Origin: Hyperoodon ampullatus
Taxonomy: Eukaryota > Chordata > Mammalia > Artiodactyla > Ziphiidae
Assembly (NCBI GenBank): GCA_949752795.1
Contig: CATKHW010000565.1
Span: 1 to 64,000, forward strand
DNA: 64,000 nt
Direction of reading: 5' to 3'
Shown here: positions 22,683 through 35,647 of the stretch, in pieces
Layout: every line of letters starts with the position of its first letter
How positions within the stretch are numbered: the first letter of the stretch is position 1
Made by a program: the position numbers and the translations under genes
The notes under the pieces: generated by a model
What the model was told of the DNA's origin: nothing
Seen by the model: the letters and a program-made list of their open reading frames with translations, nothing else
The model's database searches: none

Positions 22683-24303
22683 GATTCCAGCTTACTTGTA
22701 AGTTTCTAAGGGTCAGGTCCTCTCCATTGTTGCTGGCCTAAGGCTTAGTTCACCATATAGCAATGTATATATTGACATATTTTCCCCTCGACTTTCTGTG
22801 ATTCCCTACATCTCACCTTTCTTTGCAGACAAGCCATTTGAAATACCCTTCACTTATTTCACAGCCAATAAGTCTTTGAAATAATGTGTATTTTTGAGAG
22901 AAATCTTCTTATATCATTAGGCAGAAAATCTGACCTGCCATAGTTTTCAAAACAGCATAATTTCACTCTTCTCAATGATTAATCTGTTGTATTACACAAC
23001 CTTTGAGTATTTAGCTTTATCAATGACATGTACTTTACAAATGTTTTAGAGATCCTACCAGTATTAGTAAACATCCTTGTTCCTTGTTCCAGTTCCAGTT
23101 TTATGTATATTTTCTGCCTTGCACCTGATTATTCCAACATCTGATGGGTGGCCTTGGGAAACTAATTCTCATATTGATTGTTTTTGCTGATTGTCTCCCC
23201 TTGTAGCTGATTTCTTCATTATTGTGTAAATTTAGATCATGAGCTCATGTTTAGCTAAACAGCTGACATTGTAAAAGGCTTAAGTGTGAACGCTCGTAAG
23301 CTTCAGGAGAAAGTCGGCAAAGATTTTTTTGTGTCCCTCCGATGAGTTGCCCGCAAGGACCCCATTTTTTAGAAGTGTTGGTCCAATACTCCCTCTAGAG
23401 GCAGGGGATTCAGACAGGGCTGCTTTGCAACCCCCGATCTGGGGCAGCGGCTGTGGTCTACCTGTGGTCAGGGCAGGAGCCTCTCCGCGTTGGTCCCAGT
23501 GACCCATCTGCCTGCGAACTTCGGTCACCTGGCAGGAAGGTACGATGCCCAGTCCTATGGTTAGCTGTGCAGCGAGGTGTACTGCGAGGACACGTTCCAC
23601 ACACACTTCAACAAAGAGGGCGGCCTGAGTGGAAATGTGAGTGTTTTGGAAGCTGTGCAGACAAAGAAGGCGCCCTTTGGCCTGGGCCAAATGCTTGTGA
23701 CACTCCCCTGGTCCTGCCGGGCTCTGAGGGCCCTGCCCTGGGCCCCCTGCTCCCCTGCCCTTTGTTCAGTCACAGCAGAGATGGCCACACCCACTCCCTC
23801 AGTGAGGGCAGTGTTCCATCCTCCTTCAGCCCCACCCCCTCTCCGCAGGTTACCATGGACTACCGATGCTGCATTCTGAGGCCAGGGCGTTCCAAGAATG
23901 CCAAGGGCAGACATGATGACCTTCAATGATTTCCTCTTGTGTCAGTTTTGGTCAACTTTAGGAGCTAGGAAATGGTCCCCTTTACAGAAATGTTCAAATT
24001 TACTGGCATTTCATATATTCTCTGCTATAACATTGTCCTGATTCTTTCTGTATATTCTTTACATATGTTTATGTTTTCCTTAATCAAAGTGTGTCTTTTA
24101 AATCTTTTCAAAGAATATTCTTTGGACTTACTAAATCACCTCAATTTTATACGTTTTCTGTTGTATTAAGTTCTGCTCATATCTTTATTTATATTTTTTT
24201 CTATGTTCTCAGGGTTTGTTGTTTTGATCATCTGATGTCAATTAAAATACTTGGTTATTCATTTTAATAAATCTTTTTACTTATAAAGATTTGAACTTTT
24301 GAA
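22683..24303 (+). repeat. Unit 15, class B, 'Y' subclass, 1621 bp
   Basis: THOP1 remnant 23502-23922. Subclass markers: AGTATTAGTAAAC, TGGTCTACC (SalI-type GTCGAC lost) and GTTCCATCC. Also GTGTTTTGG, shared with units 16 and 19. Private AAAATACTTGG. Confidence 0.98.
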
Positions 24304-25924
24304 GATTCCAGCTTACTTGTAAGTTTCTAAGGGTCAGGTCCTCTCCATTGTTGCTGGCCTAAGGCTTAGTTCACCATATAGCAATGTATATATTGACATA
24401 TTTTCCCCTCGACTTTCTGTGATTCCCTACATCTCACCTTTCTTTGTAGACAAGCCATTTGAAATACCCTTAACTTATTTCACAGCCAATAAGTCTTTGA
24501 AATAATGTGTATTTTTGAGAGAAATCTTCTTATATCATTAGGCAGAAAATCTGACCTGCCATAGTTTTCAAAACAGCATAATTTCACTCTTCTCAATGAT
24601 TAATCTGTTGTATTACACAACCTTTGAGTATTTAGCTTTATCAATGACATGTACTTTACAAATGTTTTAGAGATCCTACCAGTCTTTGAAAACATCCTTG
24701 TTCCTTGTTCCAGTTCCAGTTTTATGTATATATTCTGCCTTGCACCTGATTATTCCAACATCTGATGGGTGGCCTTGGGAAACTAATTCTCATATTGATT
24801 GTTTTTGCTGATTGTCTCCCCTTGTAGCTGATTTCTTCATTATTGTGTAAATTTAGATCATGAGCTCATGTTTAGCTAAACAGCTGACATTGTAAAAGGC
24901 TTAAGTGTGAACGCTCGTAAGCTTCAGGAGAAAGTCGGCAAAGATTTTTTTGTGTCCCTCCGATGAGTTGCCCGCAAGGACCCCATTTTTTAGAAGTGTT
25001 GGTCCAATACTCCCTCTAGAGGCAGGGGATTCAGACAGGGCTGCTTTGCAACCCCCGATCTGGGGCAGCGGCTGTGGTCGACCTGTGGTCAGGGCAGGAG
25101 CCTCTCCGCGTTGGTCCCAGTGATCCATCTGCCTGCGAACTTCGGTCACCTGGCAGGAAGGTACGATGCCCAGTCCTATGGTTAGCTGTGCAGCGAGGTG
25201 TACTGCGAGGACACGTTCCACACACACTTCAACAAAGAGGGCGGCCTGAGTGGAAATGTGAGTGTTTTGGAAGCTGTGCAGACAAAGAAGGCGCCCTTTG
25301 GCCTGGGCCAAATGCTTGTGACACTCCCCTGGTCCTGCCGGGCTCTGAGGGCCCTGCCCTGGGCCCCCTGCTCCCCTGCCCTTTGTTCAGTCACAGCAGA
25401 GATGGCCACACCCACTCCCTCAGTGAGGGCAGTGTTCCATCCTCCTTCAGCCCCACCCCCTCTCCGCAGGTTACCATGGACTACCGATGCTGCATTCTGA
25501 GGCCAGGGCGTTCCAAGAATGCCAAGGGCAGACATGATGACCTTCAATGATTTCCTCTTGTGTCAGTTTTGGTCAACTTTAGGAGCTAGGAAATGGTCCC
25601 CTTTACAGAAATGTTCAAATTTACTGGCATTTCATATATTCTCTGCTATAACATTGTCCTGATTCTTTCTGTATATTCTTTACATATGTTTATGTTTTCC
25701 TTAATCAAAGTGTGTCTTTTAAATCTTTTCAAAGAATATTCTTTGGACTTACTAAATCACCTCAATTTTATACGTTTTCTGTTGTATTCAGTTCTGCTCA
25801 TATCTTTATTTATATTTTTTTCTATGTTCTCAGGGTTTGTTGTTTTGATCATCTGATGTCAATTAAAACACTTGGTTATTCATTTTAATAAATCTTTTTA
25901 CTTATAAAGATTTGAACTTTTGAA
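24304..25924 (+). repeat. Unit 16, class B, first unit of a 3-unit higher-order repeat, 1621 bp
   Basis: THOP1 remnant 25123-25543. CAGTGATCCATC, GTGTTTTGG and GTTCCATCC are shared with unit 19, three units away. GTATTCAG in the L1 part is not shared with unit 19. Confidence 0.98.
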
Positions 25925-27545
25925 GATTCCAGCTTACTTGTAAGTTTCTAAGGGTCAGGTCCTCTCCATTGTTGCTGGCCTAAGGCTTAGTTCACCATAT
26001 AGCAATGTATTTATTGACATATTTTCCCCTCGACTTTCTGTGATTCCCTACATCTCACCTTTCTTTGTAGACAAGCCATTTGAAATACCCTTAACTTATT
26101 TCACAGCCAATAAGTCTTTGAAATAATGTGTATTTTTGAGAGAAATCTTCTTATATCATTAGGCAGAAAATCTGACCTGCCATAGTTTTCAAAACAGCAT
26201 AATTTCACTCTTCTCAATGATTAATCTGTTGTATTACACAACCTTTGAGTATTTAGCTTTATCAATGACATGTACTTTACAAATGTTTTAGAGATCCTAC
26301 CAGTCTTTGAAAACATCCTTGTTCCTTGTTCCAGTTCCAGTTTTATGTATATATTCTGCCTTGCACCTGATTATTCCAACATCTGATGGGTGGCCTTGGG
26401 AAACTAATTCTCATATTGATTGTTTTTGCTGATTGTCTCCCCTTGTAGCTGATTTCTTCATTATTGTGTAAATTTAGATCATGAGCTCATGTTTAGCTAA
26501 ACAGCTGACATTGTAAAAGGCTTAAGTGTGAACGCTCGTAAGCTTCAGGAGAAAGTCGGCAAAGATTTTTTTGTGTCCCTCCGATGAGTTGCCCGCAAGG
26601 ACCCCATTTTTTAGAAGTGTTGGTCCAATACTCCCTCTAGAGGCAGGGGATTCAGACAGGGCTGCTTTGCAACCCCCGATCTGGGGCAGCGGCTGTGGTC
26701 GACCTGTGGTCAGGGCAGGAGCCTCTCCGCGTTGGTCCCAGTGACCCATCTGCCTGCGAACTTCGGTCACCTGGCAGGAAGGTACGATGCCCAGTCCTAT
26801 GGTTAGCTGTGCAGCGAGGTGTACTGCGAGGACACGTTCCACACACACTTCAACAAAGAGGGCGGCCTGAGTGGAAATGTGAGTGTTTGGGTCGCTGTGC
26901 AGACAAAGAAGGCGCCCTTTGGCCTGGGCCAAATGCTTGTGACACTCCCCTGGTCCTGCCGGGCTCTGAGGGCCCTGCCCTGGGCCCCCTGCTCCCCTGC
27001 CCTTTGTTCAGTCACAGCAGAGATGGCCACACCCACTCCCTCAGTGAGGGCAGTGTTCCAACCTCCTTCAGCCCCACCCCCTCTCCGCAGGTTACCATGG
27101 ACTACCGATGCTGCATTCTGAGGCCAGGGCGTTCCAAGAATGCCAAGGGCAGACATGATGACCTTCAATGATTTCCTCTTGTGTCAGTTTTGGTCAACTT
27201 TAGGAGCTAGGAAATGGTCCCCTTTACAGAAATGTTCAAATTTACTGGCATTTCATATATTCTCTGCTATAACATTGTCCTGATTCTTTCTGTATATTCT
27301 TTACATATGTTTATGTTTTCCTTAATCAAAGTGTGTCTTTTAAATCTTTTCAAAGAATATTCTTTGGACTTACTAAATCACCTCAATTTTATACGTTTTC
27401 TGTTGTATTAAGTTCTGCTCATATCTTTATTTATATTTTTTTCTATGTTCTCAGGGTTTGTTGTTTTGATCATCTGATGTCAATTAAAACACTTGGTTAT
27501 TCATTTTAATAAATCTTTTTACTTATAAAGATTTGAACTTTTGAA
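25925..27545 (+). repeat. Unit 17, class B, second unit of a 3-unit higher-order repeat, 1621 bp
   Basis: THOP1 remnant 26744-27164. GGGTCGCTG (near 26889) is shared only with unit 20. Private GTATTTATTGAC. Confidence 0.98.
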
Positions 27546-29166
27546 GATTCCAGCTTACTTGTAAGTTTCTAAGGGTCAGGTCCTCTCCATTGTTGCTGGC
27601 CTAAGGCTTAGTTCACCATATAGCAATGTATATATTGACATATTTTCCCCTCGACTTTCTGTGATTCCCTACATCTCACCTTTCTTTGCAGACAAGCCAT
27701 TTGAAATACCCTTCACTTATTTCACAGCCAATAAGTCTTTGAAATAATGTGTATTTTTGAGAGAAATCTTCTTATATCATTAGGCAGAAAATCTGACCTG
27801 CCATAGTTTTCAAAACAGCATAATTTCACTCTTCTCAATGATTAATCTGTTGTATTACACAACCTTTGAGTATTTAGCTTTATCAATGACATGTACTTTA
27901 CAAATGTTTTAGAGATCCTACCAGTATTAGTAAACATCCTTGTTCCTTGTTCCAGTTCCAGTTTTATGTATATTTTCTGCCTTGCACCTGATTATTCCAA
28001 CATCTGATGGGTGGCCTTGGGAAACTAATTCTCATATTGATTGTTTTTGCTGATTGTCTCCCCTTGTAGCTGATTTCTTCATTATTGTGTAAATTTAGAT
28101 CATGAGCTCATGTTTAGCTAAACAGCTGACATTGTAAAAGGCTTAAGTGTGAACGCTCGTAAGCTTCAGGAGAAAGTCGGCAAAGATTTTTTTGTGTCCC
28201 TCCGATGAGTTGCCCGCAAGGACCCCATTTTTTAGAAGTGTTGGTCCAATACTCCCTCTAGAGGCAGGGGATTCAGACAGGGCTGCTTTGCAACCCCCGA
28301 TCTGGGGCAGTGGCTGTGGTCTACCTGTGGTCAGGGCAGGAGCCTCTCCGCGTTGGTCCCAGTGACCCATCTGCCTGCGAACTTCGGTCACCTGGCAGGA
28401 AGGTACGATGCCCAGTCCTATGGTTAGCTGTGCAGCGAGGTGTACTGCGAGGACACGTTCCACACACACTTCAACAAAGAGGGCGGCCTGAGTGGAAATG
28501 TGAGTGTTTGGGAAGCTGTGCAGACAAAGAAGGCGCCCTTTGGCCTGGGCCAAATGCTTGTGACACTCCCCTGGTCCTGCCGGGCTCTGAGGGCCCTGCC
28601 CTGGGCCCCCTGCTCCCCTGCCCTTTGTTCAGTCACAGCAGAGATGGCCACACCCACTCCCTCAGTGAGGGCAGTGTTCCATCCTCCTTCAGCCCCACCC
28701 CCTGTCCGCAGGTTACCATGGACTACCGATGCTGCATTCTGAGGCCAGGGCGTTCCAAGAATGCCAAGGGCAGACATGATGACCTTCAATGATTTCCTCT
28801 TGTGTCAGTTTTGGTCAACTTTAGGAGCTAGGAAATGGTCCCCTTTACAGAAATGTTCAAATTTACTGGCATTTCATATATTCTCTGCTATAACATTGTC
28901 CTGATTCTTTCTGTATATTCTTTACATATGTTTATGTTTTCCTTAATCAAAGTGTGTCTTTTAAATCTTTTCAAAGAATATTCTTTGGACTTACTAAATC
29001 ACCTCAATTTTATACGTTTTCTGTTGTATTAAGTTCTGCTCATATCTTTATTTATATTTTTTTCTATGTTCTCAGGGTTTGTTGTTTTGATCATCTGATG
29101 TCAATTAAAACACTTGGTTATTCATTTTAATAAATCTTTTTACTTATAAAGATTTGAACTTTTGAA
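27546..29166 (+). repeat. Unit 18, 'Y' subclass, third unit of a 3-unit higher-order repeat, 1621 bp
   Basis: THOP1 remnant 28365-28785. AGTATTAGTAAAC, GGTCTACC, GTTCCATCC, and CCTGTCCGCAG in the polypyrimidine tract, shared only with unit 21. Private GCAGTGGCTG. Confidence 0.98.
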
Positions 29167-30786
29167 GATTCCAGCTTACTTGTAAGTTTCTAAGGGTCAG
29201 GTCCTCTCCATTGTTGCTGGCCTAAGGCTTAGTTCACCATATAGCAATGTATATATTGACATATTTTCCCCTCGACTTTCTGTGATTCCCTACATCTCAC
29301 CTTTCTTTGTAGACAAGCCATTTGAAATACCCTTAACTTATTTCACAGCCAATAAGTCTTTGAAATAATGTGTATTTTTGAGAGAAATCTTCTTATATCA
29401 TTAGGCAGAAAATCTGACCTGCCATAGTTTTCAAAACAGCATAATTTCACTCTTCTCAATGATTAATCTGTTGTATTACACAACCTTTGAGTATTTAGCT
29501 TTATCAATGACATGTACTTTACAAATGTTTTAGAGATCCTACCAGTCTTTGAAAACATCCTTGTTCCTTGTTCCAGTTCCAGTTTTATGTATATATTCTG
29601 CCTTGCACCTGATTATTCCAACATCTGATGGGTGGCCTTGGGAAACTAATTCTCATATTGATTGTTTTTGCTGATTGTCTCCCCTTGTAGCTGATTTCTT
29701 CATTATTGTGTAAATTTAGATCATGAGCTCATGTTTAGCTAAACAGCTGACATTGTAAAAGGCTTAAGTGTGAACGCTCATAAGCTTCAGGAGAAAGTCG
29801 GCAAAGATTTTTTTGTGTCCCTCCGATGAGTTGCCCGCAAGGACCCCATTTTTTAGAAGTGTTGGTCCAATACTCCCTCTAGAGGCAGGGGATTCAGACA
29901 GGGCTGCTTTGCAACCCCCGATCTGGGGCAGCGGCTGTGGTCGACCTGTGGTCAGGGCAGGAGCCTCTCCGCGTTGGTCCCAGTGATCCATCTGCCTGCG
30001 AACTTCGGTCACCTGGCAGGAAGGTACGATGCCCAGTCCTATGGTTAGCTGTGCAGCGAGGTGTACTGCGAGGACACGTTCCACACACACTTCAACAAAG
30101 AGGGCGGCCTGAGTGGAAATGTGAGTGTTTTGGAAGCTGTGCAGACAAAGAAGGCGCCCTTTGGCCTGGGCCAAATGCTTGTGACACTCCCCTGGTCCTG
30201 CCGGGCTCTGAGGGCCCTGCCCTGGGCCCCCTGCTCCCCTGCCCTTTGTTCAGTCACAGCAGAGATGGCCACACCCACTCCCTCAGTGAGGGCAGTGTTC
30301 CATCCTCCTTCAGCCCCACCCCCTCTCCGCAGGTTACCATGGACTACCGATGCTGCATTCTGAGGCCAGGGCGTTCCAAGAATGCCAAGGGCAGACATGA
30401 TGACCTTCAATGATTTCCTCTTGTGTCAGTTTTGGTCAACTTTAGGAGCTAGGAAATGGTCCCCTTTACAGAAATGTTCAAATTTACTGGCATTTCATAT
30501 ATTCTCTGCTATAACATAGTCCTGATTCTTTCTGTATATTCTTTACATATGTTTATGTTTTCCTTAATCAAAGTGTGTCTTTTAAATCTTTTCAAAGAAT
30601 ATTCTTTGGACTTACTAAATCACCTCAATTTTATACGTTTTCTGTTGTATTAAGTTCTGCTCATATCTTTATTTATATTTTTTCTATGTTCTCAGGGTTT
30701 GTTGTTTTGATCATCTGATGTCAATTAAAACACTTGGTTATTCATTTTAATAAATCTTTTTACTTATAAAGATTTGAACTTTTGAA
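29167..30786 (+). repeat. Unit 19, copy of unit 16 type, 1620 bp
   Basis: THOP1 remnant 29986-30406. Same CAGTGATCCATC, GTGTTTTGG and GTTCCATCC as unit 16. CGCTCATAAGC is also in unit 24; private AACATAGTCC in the L1 part; T6 run. Confidence 0.98.
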
Positions 30787-32407
30787 GATTCCAGCTTACT
30801 TGTAAGTTTCTAAGGGTCAGGTCCTCTCCATTGTTGCTGGCCTAAGGCTTAGTTCACCATATAGCAATGTATATATTGACATATTTTCCCCTCGACTTTC
30901 TGTGATTCCCTACATCTCACCTTTCTTTGCAGACAAGCCATTTGAAATACCCTTCACTTATTTCACAGCCAATAAGTCTTTGAAATAATGTGTATTTTTG
31001 AGAGAAATCTTCTTATATCATTAGGCAGAAAATCTGACCTGCCATAGTTTTCAAAACAGCATAATTTCACTCTTCTCAATGATTAATCTGTTGTATTACA
31101 CAACCTTTGAGTATTTAGCTTTATCAATGACATGTACTTTACAAATGTTTTAGAGATCCTACCAGTCTTTGAAAACATCCTTGTTCCTTGTTCCAGTTCC
31201 AGTTTTATGTATATATTCTGCCTTGCACCTGATTATTCCAACATCTGATGGGTGGCCTTGGGAAACTAATTCTCATATTGATTGTTTTTGCTGATTGTCT
31301 CCCCTTGTAGCTGATTTCTTCATTATTGTGTAAATTTAGATCATGAGCTCATGTTTAGCTAAACAGCTGACATTGTAAAAGGCTTAAGTGTGAACGCTCG
31401 TAAGCTTCAGGAGAAAGTCGGCAAAGATTTTTTTGTGTCCCTCCGATGAGTTGCCCGCAAGGACCCCATTTTTTAGAAGTGTTGGTCCAATACTCCCTCT
31501 AGAGGCAGGGGATTCAGACAGGGCTGCTTTGCAACCCCCGATCTGGGGCAGCGGCTGTGGTCGACCTGTGGTCAGGGCAGGAGCCTCTCCGCGTTGGTCC
31601 CAGTGACCCATCTGCCTGCGAACTTCGGTCACCTGGCAGGAAGGTGCGATGCCCAGTCCTATGGTTAGCTGTGCAGCGAGGTGTACTGCGAGGACACGTT
31701 CCACACACACTTCAACAAAGAGGGCGGCCTGAGTGGAAATGTGAGTGTTTGGGTCGCTGTGCAGACAAAGAAGGCGCCCTTTGGCCTGGGCCAAATGCTT
31801 GTGACACTCCCCTGGTCCTGCCGGGCTCTGAGGGCCCTGCCCTGGGCCCCCTGCTCCCCTGCCCTTTGTTCAGTCACAGCAGAGATGGCCACACCCACTC
31901 CCTCAGTGAGGGCAGTGTTCCAACCTCCTTCAGCCCCACCCCCTCTCCGCAGGTTACCATGGACTACCGATGCTGCATTCTGAGGCCAGGGCGTTCCAAG
32001 AATGCCAAGGGCAGACATGATGACCTTCAATGATTTCCTCTTGTGTCAGTTTTGGTCAACTTTAGGAGCTAGGAAATGGTCCCCTTTACAGAAATGTTCA
32101 AATTTACTGGCATTTCATATATTCTCTGCTATAACATTGTCCTGATTCTTTCTGTATATTCTTTACATATGTTTATGTTTTCCTTAATCAAAGTGTGTCT
32201 TTTAAATCTTTTCAAAGAATATTCTTTGGACTTACTAAATCACCTCAATTTTATACGTTTTCTGTTGTATTAAGTTCTGCTCATATCTTTATTTATATTT
32301 TTTTCTATGTTCTCAGGGTTTGTTGTTTTGATCATCTGATGTCAATTAAAACACTTGGTTATTCATTTTAATAAATCTTTTTACTTATAAAGATTTGAAC
32401 TTTTGAA
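30787..32407 (+). repeat. Unit 20, copy of unit 17 type, 1621 bp
   Basis: THOP1 remnant 31606-32026. GGGTCGCTG as in unit 17. Private AAGGTGCGATG (THOP1 loop Tyr codon TAC to TGC). Its 5' end (TTTGCAGAC, CCCTTCACTT) differs from unit 17, so an exchange occurred after duplication. Confidence 0.98.
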
Positions 32408-34027
32408 GATTCCAGCTTACTTGTAAGTTTCTAAGGGTCAGGTCCTCTCCATTGTTGCTGGCCTAAGGCTTAGTTCACCATATAGCAATGTATATATTGA
32501 CATATTTTCCCCTCGACTTTCTGTGATTCCCTACATCTCACCTTTCTTTGCAGACAAGCCATTTGAAATACCCTTCACTTATTTCACAGCCAATAAGTCT
32601 TTGAAATAATGTGTATTTTTGAGAGAAATCTTCTTATATCACTAGGCAGAAAATCTGACCTGCCATAGTTTTCAAAACAGCATAATTTCACTCTTCTCAA
32701 TGATTAATCTGTTGTATTACACAACCTTTGAGTATTTAGCTTTATCAATGACATGTACTTTACAAATGTTTTAGAGATCCTACCAGTATTAGTAAACATC
32801 CTTGTTCCTTGTTCCAGTTCCAGTTTTATGTATATTTTCTGCCTTGCACCTGATTATTCCAACATCTGATGGGTGGCCTTGGGAAACTAATTCTCATATT
32901 GATTGTTTTTGCTGATTGTCTCCCCTTGTAGCTGATTTCTTCATTATTGTGTAAATTTAGATCATGAGCTCATGTTTAGCTAAACAGCTGACATTGTAAA
33001 AGGCTTAAGTGTGAACGCTCGTAAGCTTCAGGAGAAAGTCGGCAAAGATTTTTTTGTGTCCCTCCGATGAGTTGCCCGCAAGGACCCCATTTTTTAGAAG
33101 TGTTGGTCCAATACTCCCTCTAGAGGCAGGGGATTCAGACAGGGCTGCTTTGCAACCCCCGATCTGGGGCAGCGGCTGTGGTCTACCTGTGGTCAGGGCA
33201 GGAGCCTCTCCGCGTTGGTCCCAGTGACCCATCTGCCTGCGAACTTCGGTCACCTGGCAGGAAGGTACGATGCCCAGTCGTATGGTTAGCTGTGCAGCGA
33301 GGTGTACTGCGAGGACACGTTCCACACACACTTCAACAAAGAGGGCGGCCTGAGTGGAAATGTGAGTGTTTGGGAAGCTGTGCAGACAAAGAAGGCGCCC
33401 TTTGGCCTGGGCCAAATGCTTGTGACACTCCCCTGGTCCTGCCGGGCTCTGAGGGCCCTGCCCTGGGCCCCCTGCTCCCCTGCCCTTTGTTCAGTCACAG
33501 CAGAGATGGCCACACCCACTCCCTCAGTGAGGGCAGTGTTCCATCCTCCTTCAGCCCCACCCCCTGTCCGCAGGTTACCATGGACTACCGATGCTGCATT
33601 CTGAGGCCAGGGCGTTCCAAGAATGCCAAGGGCAGACATGATGACCTTCAATGATTTCCTCTTGTGTCAGTTTTGGTCAACTTTAGGAGCTAGGAAATGG
33701 TCCCCTTTACAGAAATGTTCAAATTTACTGGCATTTCATATATTCTCTGCTATAACATTGTCCTGATTCTTTCTGTATATTCTTTACATATGTTTATGTT
33801 TTCCTTAATCAAAGTGTGTCTTTTAAATCTTTTCAAAGAATATTCTTTGGACTTACTAAATCACCTCAATTTTATACGTTTTCTGTTGTATTAAGTTCTG
33901 CTCATATCTTTATTTATATTTTTTCTATGTTCTCAGGGTTTGTTGTTTTGATCATCTGATGTCAATTAAAACACTTGGTTATTCATTTTAATAAATCTTT
34001 TTACTTAGAAAGATTTGAACTTTTGAA
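32408..34027 (+). repeat. Unit 21, 'Y' subclass, start of a 5-unit higher-order repeat, 1620 bp
   Basis: THOP1 remnant 33227-33647. AGTATTAGTAAAC, GGTCTACC, GTTCCATCC and CCTGTCCGCAG; TAGAAAG end as in unit 26. Private ATATCACTAGG and CCAGTCGTATGG. Confidence 0.98.
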
Positions 34028-35647
34028 GATTCCAGCTTACTTGTAAGTTTCTAAGGGTCAGGTCCTCTCCATTGTTGCTGGCCTAAGGCTTAGTTCACCT
34101 TATAGCAATGTATATATTGACATATTTTCCCCTCGACTTTCTGTGATTCCCTACATCTCACCTTTCTTTGTAGACAAGCCATTTGAAATACCCTTAACTT
34201 ATTTCACAGCCAATAAGTCTTTGAAATAATGTGTATTTTTGAGAGAAATCTTCATATATCATTAGGCAGAAAATCTGACCTGCCATAGTTTTCAAAACAG
34301 CATAATTTCACTCTTCTCAATGATTAATCTGTTGTATTACACAACCTTTGAGTATTTAGCTTTATCAATGACATGTACTTTACAAATGTTTTAGAGATCC
34401 TACCAGTCTTAGTAAACATCCTTGTTCCTTGTTTCAGTTCCAGTTTTATGTATATTTTCTGCCTTGCACCTGATTATTCCAACATCTGATGGATGGCCTT
34501 GGGAAACTAATTCTCATATTGATTGTTTTTGCTGATTGTCTCCACTTGTAGCTGATTTCTTCATTATTGTGTAAATTTAGATCATGAGCTCATGTTTAGC
34601 TAAACGGCTGACATTGTATCAGGCTTAAGTGTGAACGCTCGAAAGCTCCAGGAGAAAGTCGGCAACGATATATTTGTGTCCCTCCGATGAGTTGCCCGCA
34701 AGGACCCCATTTTTTAGAAGTGTTGGTCCAATACTCCCTCTAGAGGCAGGGGATTCAGACAGGGCTGCTTTGCGGCCCCCGATCGGGGGCAGCGGCTGTG
34801 GTCGACCTGTGGTCAGGGCAGGAGCCTCTCCGCGTTGGTCCCAGGGACCCATCTGCCTGCGAACTCCAGTCACCTGGCAGGAAGGTACGATGCCCAGTCC
34901 TATGGTTAGCTGTGCAGCGAGGTGTACTGCGAGGACACGTTCCACACACACTTCAACAAAGAGGGCAGCCTGAGTGGAAAGGTGAGTGTTTGGGAAGCTG
35001 TGCGGACAAAGAAGGTGCCCTTTGGCCTGGGCCAAATGCTTGTGACACACCCCTGGGCCTGCCAGACTCTGAGGGCACTGCCCTGGGCCCCCTGCTCCCC
35101 TGCCCTTTGTTCAGTCACAGCAGAGATGGCCACACCCACTCCCTCAGTGAGGGCAGTGTTCCAACCTCCTTCAGCCCCGCCCCCTCTCCGCAGGTTACCA
35201 TGGACTACCGATGCTGCATTCTGAGGCCAGGGCGTTCCGAGAATGCCAAGGGCAGACATGATGACCTTCAATGATTTCCTCTTGTGTCAGTTTTGGTCAA
35301 CTTTAGGAGCTAGGAAATGGTCCCCTTTACAGAAATGTTCAAATTTACTGGCATTTCATATATTCTCTGCTATAACATTGTCCTGATTCTTTCTGTATAT
35401 TCTTTACTTATGTTTTTGTTTTCCTTAATCAAAGTGTGTCTTTTAAATCTTTTCAAAGAATATTCTTTGGACTTACTAAATCACCTCAATTTTATACGTT
35501 TTCTGTTGTATTAAGTTCTGCTCATATCTTTATTTATATTTTTTCTATGTTCTCAGGGTTTGTTGTTTTGATCATCTGATGTCAATTAAAACACTTGGTT
35601 ATTCATTTTAATAAATCTTTTTCCTTATAAAGATTTGAACTTTTGAA
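34028..35647 (+). repeat. Unit 22, class A with long A tract, 1620 bp
   Basis: THOP1 remnant 34847-35267. Same A tract as unit 14, but its 5' end is CACCTTATAG, TTTGTAGAC, CCCTTAACTT, shared with unit 27. Private CTTCATATATC and GAGGGCACTGCC. TTCCGAGAATG in the second exon, as in units 4 and 14. Confidence 0.98.
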
